Shown here piece after piece: positions 42,802-51,654 of a DNA stretch of 62,482 nucleotides. The DNA comes from Candidatus Gastranaerophilales bacterium (GTDB taxonomy: Bacteria > Cyanobacteriota > Vampirovibrionia > Gastranaerophilales > Gastranaerophilaceae), in NCBI GenBank assembly GCA_944325085.1, contig CALUYT010000038.1:1-62482 (forward strand), in the 5' to 3' direction. The stretch's first letter is position 1; each line of letters begins with the position of its first letter. A model generated the notes under the pieces. The model ran no database searches. It was not told the DNA's origin and saw only the letters and a program-made list of their open reading frames with translations. The position numbers and the translations under genes are program-made.

Positions 42802-43050
42802 ATGAACTTAGAATTACTCAAGGTTGGATGCCTTGTAATGATAATTGGTATGGGTGTTGTATATTTCTTCATTACAATAATGATTTGGGTAGTAGATATA
42901 GCTTCAAAAATCATAAAATTTGCAGGTAAATTTTTCCCTGAAGAAATTGAAGAAGAAAAATACACACCTAAAAAATCAAGAGCGAATAATGATGCTGAAA
43001 TCGCATTAGCTATAGCTTGTGCAGCTGCTGAAAGGAGCAAATCATGTTAA
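42802..43050 (+). CDS. OadG-like small membrane protein
   Basis: An 82-residue protein with one membrane helix (LLKVGCLVMIIGMGVVYFFITIMIWVV), an acidic middle (FPEEIEEEKY) and an Ala-rich end (DAEIALAIACAAAERS). This is the plan of OadG, the gamma subunit that anchors Na+-pumping decarboxylases. No OadA or OadB gene is adjacent. It ends inside the first codons of the next permease gene (7-base overlap), so the two are co-translated, suggesting the OadG-like protein works with an ArsB/NhaD permease here. Good AGGAG site. Confidence 0.7.
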   Translation: MNLELLKVGCLVMIIGMGVVYFFITIMIWVVDIASKIIKFAGKFFPEEIEEEKYTPKKSRANNDAEIALAIACAAAERSKSC

Positions 43051-44363
43051 GTACTTTTGTCTCTTCACATAGCGTTGCTATATCAGCAGGATTATTAATA
43101 CTTGCATATATTTTTATAGCACTGGAAAGAATTCCAAAAGTAACAATAGCTTTACTTGGTGCTGCAATAACTATTATATTGGGATTAGTAAGCCAAACAA
43201 AAATGTTAAATGGAGCTATAAACCCACATTATTTTATTAATTTCATAGATTTTAACGTAATATTTTTACTGGTATCTATGATGATTATAGTGTCAATTAC
43301 AACAAGAAGCGGTGTATTTAATTGGATTGCTAATGAACTTTTAAAATTCACTAAAGGTCATCCTATAAAAGTTTTATTCACATTAGGAATTTTTACCGCA
43401 GCAATAAGTGCATTTTTAGATAACGTTACAACAGTTATATTAATTATGCCAATTACATTTGTAATTGCAAAAAAATTAGATATAGATCCAATACCATATT
43501 TATTAACTGAAATTTTTGCATCTAATATCGGAGGAACAGCAACACTTATCGGGGATCCTCCAAATATAATTATCGGAAGCGCAGGCGGATTATCTTTTAT
43601 GGATTTCATAAAAGAACTTACACCTGTTGTGTGTGTAATACTTTTAGCAGTTGTAGGTATTTTAACTTTTATATTCAGAAACAAATTAAAATCCTCAGAA
43701 GAAAAAATGAAAGAAATAGCTCAGATTGATAATACACACACAATCACTGATAAAAACTTAATGTTAAGATCAACTATAGTATTATTATTAGTTATTATAG
43801 GATTTATGCTACATGACAAACTTCATGTAGAAACAAGCGTTGTAGCAATGCTTGGTGCCAGCTTTTTATTAATATTTGAAAAACCTACAGATATTTTAAG
43901 AGATGTTGAATGGAACACTATATTTTTCTTTATAGGATTATTCATAATCATTGGAGGTTTAGAAGCTTCTGGCGGTATAAGATTAATGGCAGAATGGATT
44001 CTTAAGGTTACACAAGGAAGCCAAGCTGCAACATCAATGATTATACTTTGGGCATCAGGAATAATATCTGGAATTATTGATAATATTCCATACACCGCAA
44101 CAATGGCACCAATGATTGTAGAAATAGAAAAAGCAATGAGCGCTGATTACGCGTACCCTCTTTGGTGGGCTTTATCATTAGGAGCTTGCCTTGGAGGAAA
44201 CATGACAATTATTGGAGCTGCAGCTAATGTTATTGTTTCTGAAAATGCAATAAAAGAAGGGCACCCTATTTCATTTATGAGATTTTTAAAATATGGGGTA
44301 TTAGTTGTTGCAATATCATTAACAATAAGTACAGCCTATATATACTTACGCTTTTTAACATAG
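43044..44363 (+). CDS. ArsB/NhaD-family ion permease
   Basis: A 439-residue, roughly 11-helix inner-membrane permease. Signature stretches are DNVTTVILIMPITFVIAK, ASNIGGTATLIGDPPNIIIG, WNTIFFFIGLFIIIGGLEASG and SLGACLGGNMTIIGAAANV. The duplicated 'GG..T..G...N' loops are those of ArsB/NhaD/citrate-transporter proteins. Sodium-proton exchange is one possibility; arsenite or dicarboxylate transport are others. It shares long identical motifs with the truncated permease at 1-785. AAGGAG lies seven bases before the ATG. Confidence 0.88.
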   Translation: MLSTFVSSHSVAISAGLLILAYIFIALERIPKVTIALLGAAITIILGLVSQTKMLNGAINPHYFINFIDFNVIFLLVSMMIIVSITTRSGVFNWIANELLKFTKGHPIKVLFTLGIFTAAISAFLDNVTTVILIMPITFVIAKKLDIDPIPYLLTEIFASNIGGTATLIGDPPNIIIGSAGGLSFMDFIKELTPVVCVILLAVVGILTFIFRNKLKSSEEKMKEIAQIDNTHTITDKNLMLRSTIVLLLVIIGFMLHDKLHVETSVVAMLGASFLLIFEKPTDILRDVEWNTIFFFIGLFIIIGGLEASGGIRLMAEWILKVTQGSQAATSMIILWASGIISGIIDNIPYTATMAPMIVEIEKAMSADYAYPLWWALSLGACLGGNMTIIGAAANVIVSENAIKEGHPISFMRFLKYGVLVVAISLTISTAYIYLRFLT

Positions 44364-44372
44364 GAGAATAAA

Positions 44373-44528
44373 ATGACAACTAATAATACAAATAATATAA
44401 ATACAGGTCAACATATAAACAAAGCAAGATATTCAGAAAGCAAAGGAACTGGAGTATTGAGTGCATTAATATTTGCAATTCTTGTTATTGTTTTTATGAT
44501 TGTACTTGTACATTTTAAAGGTAGTTAA
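44373..44528 (+). CDS. 51-residue single-pass membrane protein
   Basis: MTTNNTNNINTGQHINKARY followed by a hydrophobic helix (GVLSALIFAILVIVFMIVLVHF) and Lys-Gly-Ser. It begins nine bases after the permease stop with AGGAG upstream, so it belongs to the OadG-permease operon, possibly as a small accessory subunit. A perfect dyad follows its stop codon. No family is recognised, but start site, spacing and helix support a real gene. Confidence 0.65.
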   Translation: MTTNNTNNINTGQHINKARYSESKGTGVLSALIFAILVIVFMIVLVHFKGS

Positions 44529-44537
44529 ATTATAATG

Positions 44538-44570
44538 AAGCAGATTGAATTTACAATATTCAATCTGCTT
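44538..44570 (+). terminator. Hairpin after the permease operon
   Basis: AAGCAGATTGAAT / ATTCAATCTGCTT, a 13-bp perfect stem with a TTACAAT loop, followed only by TTTAAATTT. It is probably the operon terminator despite the weak T-run; it may also control read-through to the Na/Pi gene 24 bases on. Confidence 0.6.
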
Positions 44571-44593
44571 TAAATTTGAAAAGGAATTAAGTT

Positions 44594-46363
44594 ATGGAAA
44601 AATTTGACATATTTTGCATACTACAACTATTAGGAGGCCTTGCATTTTTCTTATACGGGATATATGTAATGTCATCAGGGCTTGAAAAAATTGCTGGCGG
44701 GAAATTAGAAAAAATATTAAGAACAATGACATCAAATCCGGCAAAGGGTTTAATATTAGGTGCGAGTATAACAGCACTAATTCAAAGTTCTTCAGCTGTA
44801 ACAGTAATGCTTGTTGGACTTGTAAACTCAGGAATTATGAAACTTAGCCAAGCTATTGGTGTAATAATGGGTTCTAATATTGGAACAACTATTACTGCTT
44901 GGATTTTAAGTTTATCAGGAATTCAAAGTTCTAATGTTATTTTAAGATTATTTAAACCTGAATCCTTCACCCCAGTTTTAGCTTTAGTTGGGGTACTGAT
45001 GATATTTATAGCCAAATCAAATAAAAATAAAAATATCGGAAGTGCTTTTTTAGGTTTTTCAATTTTAATGACAGGAATGGTTTTTATGGGAAGTTCTATG
45101 GAACCATTATCTCATTCGCCAAAGTTTATGAGCCTGCTAACATTATTCAAAAATCCATTATTTGGTGTTTTTGTTGGGACATTTATAACTGCAATAATTC
45201 AAAGTTCAGCTGCTTCAATCGGTATGCTACAAGCATTAGTTATGCAAGTTAATATGACATATTCAATGGCACTTCCTATTATTATGGGACAAAACATTGG
45301 AACATGTATAACTGCAGTTTTATCAAGTATCGGTGTAAATGCAAATGCCAGAAAAGTGGCTGTAGTTCACGTTACTTTTAACGTTATAGGCACAATTATT
45401 TTCCTTAGTATATTTGAACTTGCTAAAATATTTTTCAAACTACCTTTTATGGAACAAAATATCAACCCTGCAGGAATTGCAATATTACATTCTACATTTA
45501 ACATTTGTACAACAATTTTGCTATTTCCTTTTATTAAACAACTTGAACATATTGCAAATATTGTAATTAAAGACACTAAAAATGAAAAAGATGAAGTATT
45601 CTTAGATGAAAGATTACTAATATCTCCTGAATTAGCCACAATTGAAGTTAACCAGAAAATAATAAAAATGGCAAAACTTGTACAAAATAATGTTCTATAT
45701 TCTACAAAATTATTGAAAAATTATTACTATAAAAAGGCTGATGTAATAAATAATAATGAAAAAAGGATTGACCTATACGAAGATAAAATGGAATCATATT
45801 TAATTAAAGTTTCACATAAAGGTCTATCCGAAGAAACAAGCAACTTAATAGCAAGATTACTACTTACCATAGGTGATTATGAAAGAATTGGAGACCACGC
45901 AATAAATATATTAAATATTGCAGAGCAAAAACATAATAAAAATATGGAGTTTCCACCTGAACTTGTACAAGATATAAAAGTTATAGTAAGTGCATTATTA
46001 GAAGTTTTACATATTAGTACTGAAGCATTCAAACATAATGACACTAACTTAGCTTTAAAAATTGAACCTCTTGAACAGGTAATTGATAGACTTATTTTAA
46101 AAGCTAAAAACAGACATATAAAAAGAATTCAATATGGCGAATGCCCAATCGAATTAGATTTCTTAATCTCAGATTTGTTTAATGATTTTGAAAGAATATC
46201 AGACCACTGTTCAAATATTGCAACATCTATAATGAAAACAAAAGATATTACAATAGATAAACATGAATACTTAAAACAATTAAAGTCTTATGATAATAAA
46301 GATTTTTCAAAAGCATATGACGAATTCAAAACAAAATATGCACTTTCTAGTGACGAAAAATAA
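44594..46363 (+). CDS. Na+/phosphate symporter family protein with PhoU-like domain
   Basis: A 589-residue protein. The N-terminal half has two copies of the Na/Pi cotransporter repeat (ALIQSSSAVTVMLVGLVNSG and AIIQSSAASIGMLQALVM, each with the QSS motif) in eight or so helices. The C-terminal 250 residues are two PhoU-like helical bundles (ERIGDHAINILNIAE and ERISDHCSNIATSIM). Such fusions take up phosphate with Na+ and may respond to phosphate level. The gene follows the permease operon after a hairpin. AAAGGAA site. Confidence 0.93.
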   Translation: MEKFDIFCILQLLGGLAFFLYGIYVMSSGLEKIAGGKLEKILRTMTSNPAKGLILGASITALIQSSSAVTVMLVGLVNSGIMKLSQAIGVIMGSNIGTTITAWILSLSGIQSSNVILRLFKPESFTPVLALVGVLMIFIAKSNKNKNIGSAFLGFSILMTGMVFMGSSMEPLSHSPKFMSLLTLFKNPLFGVFVGTFITAIIQSSAASIGMLQALVMQVNMTYSMALPIIMGQNIGTCITAVLSSIGVNANARKVAVVHVTFNVIGTIIFLSIFELAKIFFKLPFMEQNINPAGIAILHSTFNICTTILLFPFIKQLEHIANIVIKDTKNEKDEVFLDERLLISPELATIEVNQKIIKMAKLVQNNVLYSTKLLKNYYYKKADVINNNEKRIDLYEDKMESYLIKVSHKGLSEETSNLIARLLLTIGDYERIGDHAINILNIAEQKHNKNMEFPPELVQDIKVIVSALLEVLHISTEAFKHNDTNLALKIEPLEQVIDRLILKAKNRHIKRIQYGECPIELDFLISDLFNDFERISDHCSNIATSIMKTKDITIDKHEYLKQLKSYDNKDFSKAYDEFKTKYALSSDEK

Positions 46364-46390
46364 CTTAATTCAAGTCATCTAATCACTTCA

Positions 46391-46420
46391 AAAGATCCAT
46401 TATTAATGGGTCTTTTTTTT
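46391..46420. terminator. Terminator after the Na/Pi gene
   Basis: AGATCCAT / ATGGGTCT stem (one G-T pair) with a TATTA loop and eight Ts. It overlaps the 3' end of the convergent gene ending at 46403. Confidence 0.85.
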
Positions 46421-46981
46421 ATTTTCATTATTTTTGACAATTTCAAAAACATTTAAATGTATAAGTTTATCCATATATTCATCATTTATTTTTTTAACTT
46501 CATATGCAATATTTTTTATATCATTATTTGTAATAAAAGCATATCGTTTTGAATAACATAAAATTATCATTCCTTTATCAGGATACTTTTCATATTTACA
46601 AACCCTATATACAAAAAAATTTTTTCCTTTATCCGAAACATTTTCTAAATAACTTATTACTGCAACATCTTGTTTCTTATTTTGAATAAATTTTAATAAG
46701 ACACATCTATCATTTTTCTCAATTTTATCATCTTCATCATTAGAATACTTAATAGGATTTTTCACATCAGGATAATAAGATATTTCTATCTTTGAAGTCC
46801 AAGATTTATTCGATTCTCCGCTTGGGAAATACTCACTATCAATAACTGTACCGTCAAAACGACCACGTTTTTCTTGATTATAAATTATATTATCAAAAGT
46901 AATATTCTCTGCCATAACAGGCTGAACAAAAAACATAAACACAAAATTTAAAAATAAAAGTTTTGAAAAAAATCTACGCAT
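46403..46981 (-). CDS. Secreted protein of unknown function
   Basis: A 192-residue exported protein from the ATG at 46981, with GGGTG upstream; the frame also reads into a TTG start 12 bases out. Signal peptide RRFFSKLLFLNFVFMFFVQP with cleavage near PVMA-EN. The mature protein is Lys/Asp/Asn-rich with Cys in NDRCVLLKF, YRVCKYEK and MIILCYSK, which could form disulfides. No family recognised. The last codons lie in the terminator stem. Confidence 0.6.
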   Translation of the reverse strand: MRRFFSKLLFLNFVFMFFVQPVMAENITFDNIIYNQEKRGRFDGTVIDSEYFPSGESNKSWTSKIEISYYPDVKNPIKYSNDEDDKIEKNDRCVLLKFIQNKKQDVAVISYLENVSDKGKNFFVYRVCKYEKYPDKGMIILCYSKRYAFITNNDIKNIAYEVKKINDEYMDKLIHLNVFEIVKNNENKKKTH

Positions 46982-47041
46982 ATTTTCACCCAAACTAATA
47001 TTAATCCGTTTTAATAAAAAAGTAATTGGACAAAAAGATAA

Positions 47042-47083
47042 TAAAAAGACCCTAGTTTAATAAAAACTAAGATCTTTTATAAA
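47042..47083 (-). terminator. Terminator of the Lrp-aminotransferase operon
   Basis: On the minus strand an imperfect stem, AAAGATCTTAGTTT with AAACTAGGGTCTTT, is followed by TTATTATC, 16 bases after the aminotransferase stop. Confidence 0.6.
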
Positions 47084-47098
47084 ATATATAATCTGAAT

Positions 47099-48268
47099 TT
47101 AAACATTTTTACGCAAACGATTAACAAAATTTTTCAATCTGCCAATTGCCAGTTTCAAATTATCCAAGGAATATGCATAAGATATACGTATAAATCCTTC
47201 ACCACAACTTCCAAAAGCAGTTCCAGGCACAACAGCAACCTTTTCCTCTTTCAAAAATCTTGTCGCAAATTCCTCACTGGTCATCCCAAACTCCTTGATA
47301 CATGGAAATACATAAAATGCCCCGTAAGGTTCAAAACAATCCAACCCCATTTGCCTAAATTCATTTAATAAATAACGTCGTCTTTGATTATATGCCTGAC
47401 ACATCATTTTTACATCATCATCGCCATTTTTTAATGCTTCAACAGCAGCATACTGACTTGTTGTAGGAGCACACATAATTGCAAACTGGTGTATTTTTGT
47501 CATTTGCTTAATTATATCTTTTGGAGCGCAAGCATACCCCAAACGCCAACCGGTCATCGCATAAGCCTTTGAAAAACCATTTATTAAAATTGTTCTTTCT
47601 TTCATTCCGGGTAATGAAGCTATAGATATATGCTTACCCTTATATGTCAAAGCTGAATAAATTTCATCAGACATAACCAAAATATCTTTTTCTACTACAA
47701 TTTTTGCAATTTTTTCTAAATCTTCCTTTTCCATAATTGCACCCGTTGGATTATTAGGATAAGGCAATATTAGAACTTTTGTTTTATTTGTAATAGCATT
47801 TAGCAATTCTTCAGGAGTTAACCTAAATTCATTTTCTGATTTTAAATTTATAATAACAGGTTTCGCATCAGCCAAAACTGCACAAGGTTCATAAGAAACA
47901 TAAGAAGGTTGAGGAATAATAACCTCATCTCCAGGGTTTATAACAGCACGAAGTCCTATATCTATAGCCTCAGAACCACCTACTGTTACCAAAATTTCAT
48001 CATCTGGATTATATTGTAACTCCTGCTCTCTTTTTAAATAATTTGAAATTTCACTTCTTAATTCTTTTAAACCGGCGTTTGAAGTATAAAAAGTTTTACC
48101 TCTTTCAAAAGCATAAATACCCTCATCTCGAATATGCCAAGGCGTATCAAAATCAGGTTCACCAACACCAAGTGAAATAGCATCTTTCATTTCACTAACA
48201 ATATCAAAAAACTTTCTAATACCTGAAGGTTTTATATCAATAACTTTTTGAGATAAGAAATTCCTCAT
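47099..48268 (-). CDS. Class I/II pyridoxal-phosphate aminotransferase
   Basis: A 389-residue cytoplasmic enzyme. PLP-binding motifs: YPNNPTGAIM, SDEIYSALTY, and the Schiff-base Lys in NGFSKAYAMTGWRLGYA. The start, QKVIDIKPSGIRKFFD, and overall length fit the PatA/AlaT-like subgroup acting on alanine, aspartate or aromatic amino acids. Specificity is not clear. It overlaps the Lrp-type gene by four bases (ATGA), a common pairing in which the regulator senses the amino acid handled by the enzyme. Confidence 0.92.
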   Translation of the reverse strand: MRNFLSQKVIDIKPSGIRKFFDIVSEMKDAISLGVGEPDFDTPWHIRDEGIYAFERGKTFYTSNAGLKELRSEISNYLKREQELQYNPDDEILVTVGGSEAIDIGLRAVINPGDEVIIPQPSYVSYEPCAVLADAKPVIINLKSENEFRLTPEELLNAITNKTKVLILPYPNNPTGAIMEKEDLEKIAKIVVEKDILVMSDEIYSALTYKGKHISIASLPGMKERTILINGFSKAYAMTGWRLGYACAPKDIIKQMTKIHQFAIMCAPTTSQYAAVEALKNGDDDVKMMCQAYNQRRRYLLNEFRQMGLDCFEPYGAFYVFPCIKEFGMTSEEFATRFLKEEKVAVVPGTAFGSCGEGFIRISYAYSLDNLKLAIGRLKNFVNRLRKNV

Positions 48269-48747
48269 GGAGTAATTACCTCTCTCTCATCTTTAACTTC
48301 ACGATTTAAAATAGTACCATGATCTTTATATTTTTTTAGAATAAAATGAGTTGCTGTACTTAATACACTATCTAAAGTTGATAATTTATCAGATACAAAA
48401 TTTGCAATTTCTTTTAAAGTTTTTTCTTCTAATATAACTAACAAATCATAACCACCAGAAATCAAATATACCGCTTTAACTTCAGGATAATTATAAATAC
48501 GCTCAGCCATATTATCAAACCCTCGGCCTCTTTGAGGAGTAACCTTGACTTCAATTAATGCTGTAACTTTTTCGATAGAAGTTTTTTCCCAATTTATTAA
48601 AGTATGATAACCACAGATTATACCTTCTTTTTCTAATCTGGAAATTTCTTCTAACACAGCTTCTTCTGTAACGCCCAACAAAACAGCCAACTCACTAAAA
48701 TCAATTCGACTGTTTTTTTCTATTATTGATAACAGTTCCTCTTTCAT
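48265..48747 (-). CDS. Lrp/AsnC-family transcriptional regulator
   Basis: A 160-residue regulator: N-terminal helix-turn-helix (IDFSELAVLLGVTEEAVLEEISRLEKEGII) and a C-terminal RAM domain for effector binding (VTALIEVKVTPQRG, YLISGGYDLLVILEE). It is first in an operon with the aminotransferase, with GGAGG before the ATG. It probably regulates its own operon in response to an amino acid. Confidence 0.93.
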   Translation of the reverse strand: MKEELLSIIEKNSRIDFSELAVLLGVTEEAVLEEISRLEKEGIICGYHTLINWEKTSIEKVTALIEVKVTPQRGRGFDNMAERIYNYPEVKAVYLISGGYDLLVILEEKTLKEIANFVSDKLSTLDSVLSTATHFILKKYKDHGTILNREVKDEREVITP

Positions 48748-48924
48748 AAATCCTCCAGTCTGTTATTCCAATATTATACCAAAAACTAAAGTTATGATGT
48801 ACAAAAATAACTTATATAGAAAAATATCTATCATTAAAATTTATTACGCAAAAAATGCTTAAATATCAATTATTAATACACTCCGTATTTTAAAATAACA
48901 TATAACAAATTGTAGGTAGGAAAT

Positions 48925-50352
48925 ATGAATATTAATAAAGTTTATTTTGGTAATAAAACAATCACCCCGCAAAAAAACAGCTCTAAAAAAACCGAATACA
49001 ATACGACTGCTAATGAACCTATAACAAACCCGCGATCAAACAATAATAATTTAAACTATATTATAGGCACAAGCGTCATATTAACTCTTGCAGGGCTAGG
49101 TGTTGCTGGTTACAAAGGTAAACTAGGGAAAAACATTCAAAATTTTTTACAAAACATATTTAACAAATCAAGCCAAACTGAAAATATAAAAAATAACAAT
49201 GACGCAGATACAATACTTGAACAACTAACTAAACAATTTGAACTTGAAGAAATACAAAAGAAAAAGCTTTTACAAAATAAAATAGAAGAAAGTAACAGAA
49301 AAAACCAAATCTGGGTAGAAAAACAACACGCACAAAAAGAAAAAGAATATTCTAACTGGTGGAATAAAGCACTAGAGGAAAAAGAAGTTCAAGCGGCAAA
49401 GGCTACCCAAGAAGCTAAAATGGCAGCAGAAAAAGCTGCAAATGAATTTCATATAGATTTGAATGACCCAGTAACAATTAATCATGATCTTTTCTCTGGG
49501 AATTATCCAAATCCAACATATTTAACAAAAACAATAAAAAAAGAACCTCAAATTAGCGAAGTATTAAAAGAACTAGAAAACACAACATTTGATACAAAAG
49601 ATTTAAAACTAATCAAAGACCACTATGATGCAAATAATCCTTATGATCTTTGGTTAAGATACGCAATAGTTGCCCATAACACCGCAAGACAAAAAGGTAC
49701 AGGAGCAATAATAAATGAAATTCCAAATATGTTTAAAGGAATTGATCAAAATGAACTTCTACAAAAACTTGATAATTTACCAACAATGCTTGAAGTCAAA
49801 AAAATTAACAAGTTTGAAATTGGAAACAACAAATATACTGCAGAATGCATTGGCGGAGGCTGCATAAGTGATGTATATAAAATTACCAATGAAGCGACCG
49901 GCGAACAAGTCTGCATGAAGTTTGCAAGACAACCATATTTAACAGGTCGAGGTCAAGGAATATTTGACGAAGTCGCAATTACACAAGAAGCACAAAAAGC
50001 CGGTGTCGTTGATATTCCAAAATTATATATGGCAAATCCTATTGGAAGATACGCAACACTAGATAGCGGATGTATAACCAATAATGGAGCTTGGCAAATG
50101 ACAGAACTAATAAAACCTGACAGACAACTGCCGGAACAAGGTTTGAAATTACTTGATTGGCTAAAATCTAAAGGTCTATTCCACGGTGATTATAACCAAG
50201 GTGCGACTGTTGGAAATACATTTGTTGATCTTGGAGGCATTATTGATAACGAGCTGACCTTTGCACATTTCAATGATTTGGAAACTCTGCTAAAAGCCTA
50301 TGAAAATAGAGAAACGACATCTAAAATAATCAAAAAATATTGTAATGCATAA
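48925..50352 (+). CDS. Membrane-anchored protein with kinase-like C-terminal domain
   Basis: A 475-residue protein: N-terminal MNINKVYFGNKTI, a Ser/Asn-rich stretch, one membrane helix (residues about 42-60, YIIGTSVILTLAGLGVAGY), a Lys/Glu/Gln-rich coiled coil (100-170), a helical middle, and a C-terminal region with kinase-like motifs: glycine loop IGGGCISDVYKI (G310-G312), Lys332 in VCMKFAR, hinge-like MTELIKP, catalytic HGDYNQG (D422) and metal-binding VDLGG (D435). The HGD in place of HRD and the compact size resemble secreted effector kinases. Activity is inferred only from motifs. Confidence 0.65.
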   Translation: MNINKVYFGNKTITPQKNSSKKTEYNTTANEPITNPRSNNNNLNYIIGTSVILTLAGLGVAGYKGKLGKNIQNFLQNIFNKSSQTENIKNNNDADTILEQLTKQFELEEIQKKKLLQNKIEESNRKNQIWVEKQHAQKEKEYSNWWNKALEEKEVQAAKATQEAKMAAEKAANEFHIDLNDPVTINHDLFSGNYPNPTYLTKTIKKEPQISEVLKELENTTFDTKDLKLIKDHYDANNPYDLWLRYAIVAHNTARQKGTGAIINEIPNMFKGIDQNELLQKLDNLPTMLEVKKINKFEIGNNKYTAECIGGGCISDVYKITNEATGEQVCMKFARQPYLTGRGQGIFDEVAITQEAQKAGVVDIPKLYMANPIGRYATLDSGCITNNGAWQMTELIKPDRQLPEQGLKLLDWLKSKGLFHGDYNQGATVGNTFVDLGGIIDNELTFAHFNDLETLLKAYENRETTSKIIKKYCNA

Positions 50353-50427
50353 ATATAAAAATTTTATATAAAATTTGCCTTTTAACAAAAATTATTATAG
50401 ATTAAATGTTAGAGGAAATATAAAATA

Positions 50428-51330
50428 GTGAAAACAAAAACAAAAGGAATTATAAATGGTGCAATCGCATCAGCCAGCTATGGAACAAACCCCTTATTTG
50501 CGCTACCACTTTTTGCTGCAGGGATTGGGGTTAATTCGGTATTGTTTTACAGATATGCACTTGCCGTTTTAATTTACGGACTATGGATTACTCTGGTAAA
50601 AAAAATATCACTAAAAATATCCATAAAAGAATTTATGCCATTACTGATTTTGGCTATACTTTTTTCATTTTCATCACTAACACTTTTTGATTCTTTCAAT
50701 TATATTGAAGCAGGAATTGCCTGTACAATTCTTTTTATATATCCAATTTTAGTTGCTATTATTATGGCAATATTTTTTAAAGAAAAAATTACCAAAACAG
50801 TAATAAGTGCAATAATTTTAACTTCAATAGGGATATTCGCTTTATACAATGGAGAATCAGGAACTACCCTAAATCTTCATGGTGTTATTGTTGTTTTAAT
50901 ATCTGCATTACTATATGCACTATATATTGTAGGTGTTAAAAATATCAAAACTTTAAATAGTATAAACCAAGATAAAATAAGCTTTTATATAATGTTTTTC
51001 GGATTATTTGTATATATATGTAACTTAAAATTCTGTACTCAATTACAAATAATAAATAATCCTACATTATGGTTATACACAATAGGTTTATCAATATTTC
51101 CAACAATAATATCACTTGAAACTATAAATGTTTCAATAAAACTTGTTGGTTCAACACTTACAGCAATTCTTGGCGCTTTAGAACCACTTACAGCAATATT
51201 TTTCGGAATTATATTTTTCCACCAACACCTAACACTTAGAATTTCACTCGGTATAACATTAATTTTGTTAGGAGTTTTACTTATTATTACCAAAAAGAAT
51301 AATTCTCCAATTCCCCAAAATCCAATATAG
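50428..51330 (+). CDS. EamA/DMT-family exporter
   Basis: A 300-residue, ten-helix drug/metabolite transporter with two EamA repeats (GAIASASYGTNPLFALPL near the start and VIVVLISALLYALYIVGVK in the middle, GALEPLTAIFFGIIFFHQHL near the end). Likely exports amino acids or similar metabolites. The start codon is GTG at 50428, 12 bases after GAGG; no in-frame ATG lies before the first helix. Confidence 0.88.
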   Translation: MKTKTKGIINGAIASASYGTNPLFALPLFAAGIGVNSVLFYRYALAVLIYGLWITLVKKISLKISIKEFMPLLILAILFSFSSLTLFDSFNYIEAGIACTILFIYPILVAIIMAIFFKEKITKTVISAIILTSIGIFALYNGESGTTLNLHGVIVVLISALLYALYIVGVKNIKTLNSINQDKISFYIMFFGLFVYICNLKFCTQLQIINNPTLWLYTIGLSIFPTIISLETINVSIKLVGSTLTAILGALEPLTAIFFGIIFFHQHLTLRISLGITLILLGVLLIITKKNNSPIPQNPI

Positions 51331-51359
51331 ATAAAATAATATAAAATATTATATAAACT

Positions 51360-51381
51360 AAAAAAGAGCCTTAACGGCTCT
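51360..51381 (-). terminator. Terminator of the tRNA-CAT transcript
   Basis: On the minus strand AGAGCC(G)TTAA(G)GGCTCT stem followed by T6, 15 bases after the tRNA. It may also serve the convergent EamA gene. Confidence 0.85.
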
Positions 51382-51395
51382 ATTGTTTTAAAAAT

Positions 51396-51467
51396 TGGGC
51401 CCGGAGGGATTCGAACCCACGACCAAAGGATTATGAGTCCTCTGCGCTACCGCTGCGCCACAGGCCC
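51396..51467 (-). tRNA. tRNA with CAT anticodon (elongator Met or Ile2)
   Basis: Minus-strand cloverleaf: acceptor GGGCCTG/CGGGCCC with discriminator A, D arm GCGCAGCGGTAGCGC, anticodon stem AGGA/TCCT with loop CTCATAA, T arm GTGGGTTCGAATCCC. CCA not encoded. The loop is the same for Met and for lysidine-modified Ile2; the TTTGGTC variable region resembles Ile2, but I cannot settle it. Confidence 0.9.
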
Positions 51468-51615
51468 GTGACGACTTTAAAATTTTAAGTTTTCAATTGT
51501 CTTAGACTTGCAGGTAATTACTTACCCTAACTCTCCTCAATTGTGACAAAATCACCTTTTAATTGACAGAGTGCCTCAGACTGTTATAACTTTCGATACC
51601 CTTGCATGGGGCACT
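51468..51615 (-). ncRNA. Candidate structured RNA or leader upstream of tRNA-CAT
   Basis: About 148 bases without an ORF. On the minus strand a promoter TTGATT (51644-51649), 17 bases, TAGACT (51621-51626) would start RNA at about 51615. The first bases, AGTGCC, pair with GGCACT (51575-51570), closing a 45-base element; GTGA/TCAC within CAATT/AATTG and GGTAA/TTACC form further hairpins, and GACTGT/ACAGTC crosses the first stem. No terminator precedes the tRNA, so it is either a long tRNA leader or an RNA processed from it. No Rfam family is recognised. Confidence 0.45.
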
Positions 51616-51654
51616 TTTACAGTCTATCACTAAAATATTAAAAAATCAAGTAAA

